Assembly: GCA_002338445.1 (NCBI GenBank)
Contig: DDII01000055.1
Coordinates: 1-20,738, forward strand
Reading direction: 5' to 3'
Source: Cellvibrionales bacterium UBA1854
GTDB lineage: Bacteria > Pseudomonadota > Gammaproteobacteria > Pseudomonadales > Porticoccaceae
Length of the DNA: 20,738 nucleotides
Shown here: positions 14,916-20,738 of the stretch, in pieces
Layout: each line of letters starts with the position of its first letter
Position numbering within the stretch: the stretch's first letter is position 1
Notes under the pieces: generated by a model
The model's database searches: none
The model's input: only the letters and a program-made list of their open reading frames with translations
What the model was told of the DNA's origin: nothing
Translations under genes and position numbers: made by a program

Positions 14916-16262
14916 TTACGATGGTTCAGAGGAGGATGGGGACAAAACGAAGCTTAAAATTATTGCGGTTATACCTGACGTTGCTGGAGCTGAGTTGAAA
15001 ATATTCTGTATGATTAGGGGGCTCCTCTCAAGAACATCAGGCACCATACTTATGCCAAGCCCCAAACCTAACGACACTGCTATGATCATTACCTGTCTTC
15101 GATCAAGTTGAAGGCTTGCAAGTATCTTTATCCCAGTAGCCGCTACTGTGCCAAACATTATAAGTACTGCGCCGCCAAGTACGGGTTTGGGTATTTGCTG
15201 TAAAATTTCTCCCAAGCCTTGAAATAAGCCGATAAAAATGAGGATGATCGCAACGTACATGCCTATATAACGACTTGCGATACCTGTGAGTTGAATAATT
15301 CCGGTATTTTGGCTAAATGTTGTATTGGGAAAAGTGTTAAGTAAAGCCGCAATCATAGAACTCACACCGTCCCCTAAAACTCCCCCTTTTACCCGCTTGA
15401 TATAGGTTGGTCCCTCAATGGGTTGCTGAGAAACCACACAGTTAGCAGTAATGTCGCCAGTAGTTTCCACTGAAGTGATCACAAAGAGGAATATAAGTGG
15501 AATAAAAAAACTTAAATCGAAGTGAAAACCATATCTTAAAGGATGGGGGAGAGCAATAACTGAACTAGTTGACAAATCTGAAATATTCAACTGACCCATC
15601 AACATAGCGGCCACAATACCGCTTACCAAGCCAATCACTATTGAAGACAGCCTGACCCAATTGTTACTGACATTATTCATTACAATTATTACTGCAATAA
15701 CGAATAAACCCAATAAGAGGTTTATGGGATCACCAAAGTTTTCAGCATCTGACCCTCCAGCGAGGTCAGTCACTCCTACTTTAATCAAACTCATACCAAG
15801 GCTAGTGATCACAACCCCTGTCACTAATGGAGTAACTGCGTGTTTGATATGTGGGATAACTTGACTGAGACCTATTTGTACAAAAGACCCTATAAAACAT
15901 ATAGTTACTATTAAAGCCATTATATCATCTTCATTTCCACCTGCATCTTTTACGAAGAAACCTGCGCTTAAAATTACGCTTAAAAAGGTAAAACTAGTAC
16001 CTTGAATACAGATCATGCCAGCACCAATACCAAACGGCTGATAGGCTTGAATAAAAGTACCTAACCCAGAGGATATGAGTGCCATGCTTATAAGATAGGG
16101 CACTTCTGCTTCTAGTCCAAGTGTGCCACCAATAACTAGGGTGGGGGTGACGATGGCAACAAAGGAGGCAAGTAAATGCTGAATTGCTGCAAGAAGAGAC
16201 TCTAATAAAGGCGGTTTATCCTCAAGCTCATACACAAGTTCTGACTGCTGGTTGTTTTGCAA
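14916..16262 (-). CDS. NCS2/NAT-family purine permease (xanthine/urate type)
   Basis: A 448-residue inner-membrane nucleobase:cation symporter-2 with 14 expected helices. Q28-H29 in AAIQHLLASF is the conserved helix-1 histidine. SVETTGD (264-270) carries the substrate-binding E266 and D270 (counterparts of XanQ E272 and D276). QNTGIIQLTG (318-327) is the NAT signature, with the purine-type pattern QN.G....TG rather than the UraA pattern. It probably imports xanthine, urate or a related purine with protons. Translation starts at TTG 16262-16260, supported by GGAG (16271-16274) 8 nt upstream. A decayed membrane-protein gene lies 57 bp upstream on the same strand and a 12-bp palindrome sits between them. 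A nearby phosphoribosyltransferase supports a purine-salvage role. Confidence 0.9.
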   Translation of the reverse strand: MQNNQQSELVYELEDKPPLLESLLAAIQHLLASFVAIVTPTLVIGGTLGLEAEVPYLISMALISSGLGTFIQAYQPFGIGAGMICIQGTSFTFLSVILSAGFFVKDAGGNEDDIMALIVTICFIGSFVQIGLSQVIPHIKHAVTPLVTGVVITSLGMSLIKVGVTDLAGGSDAENFGDPINLLLGLFVIAVIIVMNNVSNNWVRLSSIVIGLVSGIVAAMLMGQLNISDLSTSSVIALPHPLRYGFHFDLSFFIPLIFLFVITSVETTGDITANCVVSQQPIEGPTYIKRVKGGVLGDGVSSMIAALLNTFPNTTFSQNTGIIQLTGIASRYIGMYVAIILIFIGLFQGLGEILQQIPKPVLGGAVLIMFGTVAATGIKILASLQLDRRQVMIIAVSLGLGLGISMVPDVLERSPLIIQNIFNSAPATSGITAIILSFVLSPSSSEPS

Positions 16263-16293
16263 TCGATAATCTCCGTTCCTAGACTAAATTTTT

Positions 16294-16305
16294 CTCGATA
16301 TCGAG
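16294..16305. promoter_or_regulatory. Perfect 12-bp palindrome upstream of the purine permease
   Basis: CTCGATATCGAG is a perfect inverted repeat centred 37 nt before the TTG start of the permease. It could be an operator for a dimeric repressor or the remains of a hairpin. It does not match the PurR box. Function is inferred from position only. Confidence 0.3.
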
Positions 16306-16319
16306 CCGGGTTGATCTTT

Positions 16320-16718
16320 TCACTTAGGTTTTGGGAACCAGATCATAGTAAGTTACAACATTATAATAAAAACGTGAAATAAGATCTGAAGAGTTGAACC
16401 GATTGAGCCGAGAGTAGTTGACAACGTTAATAGTCTGTCACCCGCTGTCGATTCAACTTCTAACAGTGCCGTTGTGTAGCCATCTAAAATACCTCCGCCA
16501 ATCAAGGAGATATTCAAAAAGAAAAATCATACGAACACGCAAAAAATGGATAGAGAGATTTTTGCAATATTTCTGACTGTGTCTCCGCGATTTACAGAAA
16601 TCCTAATACCATTTGCCAAATTGAATGCCATTCAAGTAAATATAGTCATGCATAAAAAGTAGATGGCATTTTGAGTAAACGCTAAGTGCATTGAGCTGAT
16701 TAATTCATATTCTGTCAT
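16320..16718 (-). pseudogene. Relic of a small multi-spanning membrane protein gene
   Basis: Read on the minus strand from ATG 16718 (GAGAGAAC upstream), the frame is protein-like for 132 codons but is cut by TGA at codon 29 (16632-16634), TGA at codon 64 (16527-16529) and TAA at codon 122 (16353-16355). It reaches a final TGA at 16320-16322. Segments read MTEYELISSMHLAFTQNAIY, then MAFNLANGIRISVNRGDTV, then FFFLNISLIGGGILDGY, then LLTLSTTLGSIGSTLQILF and finally LTMIWFPKPK. Both TGA codons sit inside hydrophobic helices where Trp would fit (TGG to TGA). Three or four helices are predicted. No frameshift is needed, so decay is recent. Recoding is unlikely because other genes here use TGG for Trp and the MFS gene ends in TGA. 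The codon-122 TAA could be the original end. The intact gene's function is unknown to me. Confidence 0.62.
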
Positions 16719-17090
16719 GATGTTCTCTCTGTCGCCATTGGCGTTGATTTTGACTTTGTTAGGTATTGTGTCTCAAGGTAATTGATTATGTTATTCGAGA
16801 GCAATAGCTATTGAGATTATTTTTGTTTGATAAAGCAAAGTGATCTCCCCATGTCATCCTCTGAATTATTCAGGGTTGGGTGCATTATTCAGGCTGTTAT
16901 GGCTGTAAAGTAGATATCAATTACAAACTTGAAATTGAGATGCCCGGCGCTTGGAAGTTTGTAGTATTTATGTTTAGTTATTAAGGCTTACAGTATCATA
17001 ATACTAGACTTATTCTGCTTATCTAAAAAACCAGTATCTTTTTTTCATATAGTTTCTCTATCAACTTAACTGACTCTTAGGAGAAACAAC
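16719..17090. other. Intergenic region with short repeats
   Basis: 372 bp, no gene recognised. It holds a direct repeat ATTATTCAGG at 16865-16874 and 16884-16893 (19-bp period), a perfect palindrome CAATAGCTATTG at 16802-16813, and a short inverted repeat AGTAT-CATA-ATACT at 16992-17005 about 85 bp before the next start. One of these may belong to the promoter of the 17091 gene. AGGAG lies 8 nt before that ATG. Confidence 0.4.
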
Positions 17091-17534
17091 ATGATGAATA
17101 TTCGTAAAAAATATTTAACCTCTTTATCTTTATCACTCGCACTACTACTAGCTCCAATAACAGGGTATTCAAATCATGACAACAACAGTTATGATTGCTC
17201 CTGGATTACATTAAACCTTGATTGCACCAGACACGAAGATGAAAAATATAAAGAAGCAGGTCAAAAAGTGGTAGCAATCATTTTTGGAGCTGGGTTGATC
17301 AAGTTAGCATATGACCGTATCGTGGGCTTGGAGAGACAAGAAATGTCTCTGAAACTTCAGGAATATTCATCCGGTAAGGGATGGAGATTAAATGAAACAG
17401 AGTCACCAATAAGAGTATCTTTGTTACCTAAAAAGAACGATTACGCTAATCCATATCAAGAAAACAATACTAACATGTCTTATAACTTCGGAAAAAAAGA
17501 TCGGACGATCTTGTCTGTTAATTATGATTTCTGA
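17091..17534 (+). CDS. Exported protein, unassigned
   Basis: A 147-residue protein with a clear signal peptide: basic MMNIRKKY followed by a long Leu/Ser hydrophobic core, with probable cleavage near GYS|NH around residue 27. The mature part has C36 and C45 (SYDCSWITLNLDC), which may form a disulfide. A hydrophobic stretch follows at about 60-75 (VVAIIFGAGLIKLAY) that may be a membrane anchor. The hydrophilic tail ends in alternating residues, SYNFGKKDRTILSVNYDF, with a terminal Phe reminiscent of outer-membrane beta strands (resemblance only). A strong AGGAG lies 8 nt before the first of two consecutive ATG codons. It stands alone between long spacers. No family recognised. Confidence 0.65.
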   Translation: MMNIRKKYLTSLSLSLALLLAPITGYSNHDNNSYDCSWITLNLDCTRHEDEKYKEAGQKVVAIIFGAGLIKLAYDRIVGLERQEMSLKLQEYSSGKGWRLNETESPIRVSLLPKKNDYANPYQENNTNMSYNFGKKDRTILSVNYDF

Positions 17535-18209
17535 TATAGATTAGGTAATTATTCTGTTGTTCTCAGCACTCTAGTCGTTGCTTAAAAAACGAATAGAGTT
17601 ACAAGTATGAGTAGTAGGAGTTTTTTCATAACATAAATGGAGAGTAATTAAAAAGTTAATTGTAGTGTGAGCATTAGCGAGGTTTGAAAAAAATTAGAAA
17701 GAAAAATGCAACAGAGTTTGGAGACGCCTAGCCTCAAATGAAAAATAGAATGAGGGCATAAGTAACGATATTTATGGCATTTATCGAGTAGATATCTAGC
17801 AATTGCCTATGAATTAATTCCAAATTATGGTTTTGGGGGTAGCAAGGTTGTAGATTACTAGATTTAATGAAAGGTGAAGCGAGATGTGAGAAAAAGAATT
17901 TGCAGAGAGAGGTGTAGGTGACGAGGTAGGAGAAAACACAACCCAGGCAACAGGGCTCCTTTTGATATTCTAATGCTTTGATTTAGCATGGCGGCTTGAG
18001 GGACACACTTTGCAACAAAATTAACCGTAATTACTACTAGGAAGTGTTTGTGGTGCCTACTACTGTTAGGGGATCTTAAATAAAAGTCAACTAAGTCAGA
18101 TTCTCAGCAATCGTTAGATTGTGCTCGGTCTCAATAATATTTCTCTGTTTCGTTTTTCTTTAGCGCTGTGGCGTCACAATTTATATCTAAATGTATTATA
18201 TTTCGTAAC
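17535..18209. other. 675-bp spacer, no gene recognised
   Basis: Unusually long and purine-rich on the plus strand between about 17640 and 17960. All frames are short and no protein-like string, tRNA or convincing terminator was found on either strand. It could be a fully decayed gene or an untranslated RNA region, but nothing visible decides this. Confidence 0.4.
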
Positions 18210-18467
18210 CTAAAGTTGTCTCAGCAACTCTGCGTAAAAAGTCAGCAAAAACGCAACACCAATTCCAGCAAATAAAATAAACTCACTAGCAACGGACGCA
18301 CTATCTGCGTGAGATACCAACGCGCATGCAAGGAACGATAAAATAGCAACTCCAAAAAGAAAATTTATGACCCAAGATTTTTTAGGTATTCTATGGGGTA
18401 TAGTATCTTCAGATAATTTCCCAATTCCCAGATGCAAGTTCTCGTCTTCGTTAACTTCCTGTGACAA
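18210..18467 (-). CDS. Small two-helix membrane protein, hypothetical
   Basis: An 85-residue frame with an acidic, hydrophilic N-terminus (about 30 residues, including HRIPKKSW just before the membrane) and two hydrophobic helices at about 32-52 (WVINFLFGVAILSFLACALV) and 60-79 (VASEFILFAGIGVAFLLTFY). The only start compatible with full length is TTG at 18467. A TGA lies in frame a few codons upstream and there is no clear Shine-Dalgarno, so the start is uncertain. The hydrophobic pattern and lack of internal stops favour a real gene. No family recognised, and no neighbour in the same unit. Confidence 0.45.
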   Translation of the reverse strand: MSQEVNEDENLHLGIGKLSEDTIPHRIPKKSWVINFLFGVAILSFLACALVSHADSASVASEFILFAGIGVAFLLTFYAELLRQL

Positions 18468-18682
18468 AACTATTCACTACGATTAAGACCTATTTATGTA
18501 TGTAAAAATTACTCTTAACTTAGCATCATATCTAAAAACACCTCGGTTTGACAGACTCAACGAACCATCCCAACCATAGCCATTCAGCGACTATTGCTGG
18601 ACAGGCTTGGAGAACCTGTTAATGAATTTTATCACGTTCGAGGGCTACAAAAATGTGCGCTATTTGATGTAATCTTTTGCAT

Positions 18683-19254
18683 ATGTGTGGAAGGAATACA
18701 TTAAGAAATACTCACACGGTTAAAGATAAACATTTATTAAATATTGATGCTAACTACAACATTGCTCCCTTAAATCTAGTTCTAAACAAACCTCCACTCC
18801 AATCTACATGAAGTGGTCATACAATCACACTTGGTCAAAGACACTCTTGAATCTAATAAATGCCAGGTGCGAGACAATAAATATTAAACTTAGCTTTAAA
18901 ATGGCTAAGCGATGTCTATTATTGCAGATGGTTAGTTACAGTGGCTCAGAACTTATAACTCTGAGCAGCTCTGTGAATAACGAGCTGTTTTATCTTGCTG
19001 GTATCTATACTAAATATAATGGAGTAGGGGGCTGTTTTATTGTTACTAGAGAAGCAACACTGCTTTTGTCAGAAGTCCACCAAAGGATGTCAGTAATACT
19101 TGCTGATTATGATTTAGATAGTTGGCTTGCTAGAGAAGACGTTTTTGATCAAAAGTTATTAGAGAATATGGAGTGCCATCTCGTCAGCACCATAGTGAAT
19201 TCAATAAGGAATAATGATAAAACTTGTGTGGAATCCTTGCCACCAGATAGCTAA
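18683..19254 (+). pseudogene. Frameshifted SRAP/YedK (HMCES-type) gene relic
   Basis: The intact family (SOS response-associated peptidase, YedK/HMCES) shields abasic sites in single-stranded DNA through Cys2. The relic starts at ATG 18683 with MCGRNTLRN, keeping Cys2, and has YNIAP at residues 25-29, but this frame stops at TGA 18809-18811. The homology continues in another frame from about 18808: KWSYNHTWSK and LINARCETINIKLSFK, the family's WG..P.W and NAR.ET motifs. Just after RCL the expected ADGFYEW appears only one frame away (A-D-G-stop-L-Q-W). The first frame then resumes with NNELFYLAG, IVTREATLLLSEVHQRM, which is the catalytic HxRM, DSWL and HLVSTIVNSIRNND, ending at TAA 19252-19254. 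At least three shifts are needed. The span (572 bp) equals a complete gene of ~190 codons. No Shine-Dalgarno precedes 18683. The 148-codon frame from 18808 alone should not be annotated as a protein. Confidence 0.85.
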
Positions 19255-19809
19255 GGATCCTGTTAAAAGATAGTGTTTCGTGCACCGGCATGAAAGTCTG
19301 TCTATCTTTGGTGGTTCTCTCACTTTGTTGGTTGCTTTAGCAAGGCTAAGAAGCTTATCCAATCTCCTCAAATGGGGAGATCCCTTCTAATTTCCTTCGA
19401 TACTTATTTCCGTCGGCGTAAACTCGCACTTTTTTTCCCTTATACAATTTTAGTTCATTAACTAACAATTGGCTTACGCGATTAAAATAAGTTGGTCATT
19501 TTTTTATCATGCCCTTTGAAACTCATATTATTCAAGTATATTTCTGAGTCACCTTAAATCAGGTCAAACTACTTTATCTATTTATTACGCCATTCATTGT
19601 GTTGTCGCCAAACTATTTATAGGAATTTAAAGATCACATAGATGTGTAATTAAATCTCCTATGCGAAATTTGGCATTAATTACAATTTACATTTAGTTAT
19701 ATCAAGCTTCATTGATTTATAAAAAATTTAAAAGGTATTTTTAATTCTGACCGTCCTATGTTTATATAGAGACCCCTTAATGTCGATGATTATTTAAAAG
19801 CGAGGTTCT
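19255..19809. other. Intergenic region with one short doubtful frame
   Basis: 555 bp, AT-rich. On the plus strand there is a hairpin ATCTCC-(8 nt)-GGAGAT at 19362-19381 without a T-run. The minus-strand frame 19355-19495 is described separately. The promoter of the EF-hand gene lies in the right part, and its GAGG is at 19801-19804. Nothing else was recognised. Confidence 0.4.
19355..19495 (-). other. Protein-like 46-codon open frame, possible small gene or remnant
   Basis: Between a TGA (19496-19498) and a TAA (19355-19357) the minus strand encodes NRVSQLLVNELKLYKGKKVR and then YADGNKYRRKLEG, ISPFEEIG. The composition is protein-like (amphipathic helix followed by a basic strand-rich part). 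There is no ATG or GTG; a TTG at 19468 is the only candidate start and lacks a Shine-Dalgarno. It may be the C-terminal remnant of a lost gene. Confidence 0.25.
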
Positions 19810-20124
19810 ATGAAAAATAAATTGAAACACCACGGAAGCTTAGGTTTTTTAGTTTTGTTGATGCTGTCAACTACTTACAACGTCGTTGCTGACAGTCATA
19901 AAAATGGTAATGAGAATTTAAGTGGCAAAAAGAAATATTTTGACCGTATTGATGTTGATGGAAACGGGATAATTGATAAAACTGAATTTAGGGGACATGT
20001 GGCTGGTTGGATAGAAAAGCAGGGCTCTAATCTAAATATCGATAGAACAACTGAAAATGGTTTTACTCGCAGGGACAGCGATAAGAGCGGTGACCTGGAT
20101 TTCAAGGAATTCTCAGCACCTTAA
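19810..20124 (+). CDS. Exported EF-hand calcium-binding protein
   Basis: A 104-residue protein with a signal peptide (MKNKLKHHGS then LGFLVLLMLS, cleavage probably after VVA at residue 27). It carries two canonical EF-hand loops: DVDGNGIIDKTE (48-59) and DSDKSGDLDFKE (89-100). Both have Asp or Asn at positions 1, 3 and 5, Asp at 9 and Glu at 12, so both should bind Ca2+. The small calmodulin-like pair is probably periplasmic or secreted and may sense or buffer calcium, or serve as a ligand in an envelope complex. GAGG lies 5 nt before the ATG. The gene is in its own unit, convergent with the 20589-20212 gene. Short EF-hand proteins of this kind are common in marine proteobacteria and mostly uncharacterised. 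Confidence 0.82.
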   Translation: MKNKLKHHGSLGFLVLLMLSTTYNVVADSHKNGNENLSGKKKYFDRIDVDGNGIIDKTEFRGHVAGWIEKQGSNLNIDRTTENGFTRRDSDKSGDLDFKEFSAP

Positions 20125-20162
20125 ATTTTATAATTAGTTGTTTAACATGAAACTAAATTTAA

Positions 20163-20202
20163 TGGTCTTGCTTTACTTTCTGCATCTGGTACAGCAAGAC
20201 CA
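20163..20202. terminator. Strong hairpin between convergent genes, probable bidirectional terminator
   Basis: TGGTCTTGCT (20163-20172) pairs perfectly with AGCAAGACCA (20193-20202), a 10-bp stem closing a 20-nt loop that allows an extra TAC/GTA pairing. It sits between the ends of the EF-hand gene (20124) and the gene read from the other strand (20212). Neither side has a proper T-run, so factor-assisted termination or transcript-end protection is also possible. Confidence 0.45.
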
Positions 20203-20211
20203 GGGACATGT

Positions 20212-20589
20212 TTAGATGATAAGTCTCGACGGAACTTTTGACCCCGTTTTTAAATCAACCAAATTAGCGCTTTTGCAATGATGTACAATTCTTATCATCA
20301 AATCGGATATGAAGGGACTTTTGTAGCGTGATTTGGCTTTATAGAATCGCTTTGACATACCTATTCCTATCGCCATATCAGGATCCTCTAACCAAGCAAC
20401 ATAAAGATCTAATAGGAGAACTTTAAACTGTTTTTTATAAGATGAAGTAGGTCTATTACCTTTACCTTTGTGTTTGAATGAATCAGGAAAATACTTATTC
20501 CAAATAGCATCAACCAGTGATTTTGCTTCGGGATGATCTGACCATCGGTGAACATCTAAAGGTCGAGAGTTTTTTCTGTCGATAGTCAT
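20212..20589 (-). CDS. Hypothetical protein, possibly truncated
   Basis: A 125-residue basic, soluble protein. The N-terminus reads RPLDVHRWSDHPEAKSLVD, then KQFKVLLLDLYVAWLEDPDM and YKAKSRYKSPFISDLMIRIV, followed by HHCKSANLVDLKTGSK. The last part looks like a winged-helix (recognition helix, then a LVDLKTGS hairpin). From memory, similar RPLDVHRWS..LLDLYVAW proteins are longer and continue after the SR[LI] segment, so this one may have lost its C-terminal half. That comparison is unverified. The ATG at 20589 has no Shine-Dalgarno sequence. It lies in a decaying region. DNA binding is a guess from shape, not from a named family. Confidence 0.55.
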   Translation of the reverse strand: MTIDRKNSRPLDVHRWSDHPEAKSLVDAIWNKYFPDSFKHKGKGNRPTSSYKKQFKVLLLDLYVAWLEDPDMAIGIGMSKRFYKAKSRYKSPFISDLMIRIVHHCKSANLVDLKTGSKVPSRLII

Positions 20590-20738
20590 GATTTAGTGTT
20601 GCCAGTGAAGTATTTTTGAGTTAATAGTTTATAGTAAAGCACTGATATATATACGGTTTAAACAAAAAAAATGATTGTAAAAGAAGGCACTTTTGTAACA
20701 AAATCAACAAATTAATTTATCTTAATTGATCAAAAAAT

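Noticed and set aside
16320..16718. Use of TGA as a tryptophan codon in this organism
   Set aside because: Other genes in the window encode Trp with TGG and the MFS gene terminates at TGA, so the in-frame TGA codons mark a broken gene.
13241..17710. Similar GAGGTTTGAAA...GAAAAATG strings at 13241 and about 17680 as a duplicated promoter or start region
   Set aside because: The match is short and purine-rich, the second copy leads only to an 11-codon frame, and the similarity does not extend further.
18808..19254. Intact 148-residue protein starting at ATG 18808
   Set aside because: Homology to SRAP starts upstream in another frame with MCGR, and the central ADGFYEW motif is shifted. The frame is a fragment of a pseudogene.

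Overview
The window reads as chromosomal DNA from an AT-rich, free-living, probably marine gammaproteobacterium. The closest-looking proteins (MetY, FliG C-terminal domain, NCS2 permease, zinc-free ribosomal protein L31, DUF1289, MerC-domain protein) are of proteobacterial type, and sodium/solute symport is represented. The exact lineage cannot be read from the sequence. No rRNA, tRNA, CRISPR array, insertion sequence, integrase or phage structural gene was found.

Left part (1-7.5 kb), ordinary metabolic genes. The 3' end of an MFS sugar-type transporter is followed on the same strand by a ROK-family fructokinase, a plausible uptake-and-phosphorylation pair. On the minus strand lie a phytoene-desaturase-type oxidoreductase (CrtI) and, 163 bp downstream, a 150-residue protein that is only the C-terminal, stator-contacting domain of flagellar FliG, with no other flagellar gene nearby. 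An O-acetylhomoserine sulfhydrylase (metY) is read divergently from crtI behind a ~400-bp, possibly structured leader. An SDR oxidoreductase lacking the Tyr/Lys catalytic pair converges on metY.

Middle (7.2-13.8 kb), small and housekeeping-like genes. These are a DUF1289 protein, a GFA-like zinc-site protein with a C-terminal coiled coil, the tandem MerC-domain protein and rpmE2, an SSS-family symporter starting with TTG, an AlkA-like DNA glycosylase and a purine-type phosphoribosyltransferase.

Right part (13.8-20.7 kb), gene-poor and decaying. It holds a purine-type NCS2 permease and several short unassigned proteins, two of them clearly exported and one of those carrying two EF-hands. It also holds two gene relics. 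One is a small membrane-protein gene just upstream of the permease, broken by in-frame stops (TGA, TGA, TAA). The other is an SRAP/YedK (HMCES-type abasic-site sensor) gene whose Cys2, NIAP, NAR and HxRM motifs survive in different reading frames. Long AT-rich spacers with hairpins separate these genes.

The phosphoribosyltransferase and the NCS2 permease together suggest purine salvage, although they are not co-transcribed. The most interesting items are the stand-alone FliG C-terminal domain that keeps all five charged torque residues, the two relics, the possible metY leader structure and the palindrome in front of the permease. No complete new multi-gene system could be demonstrated.
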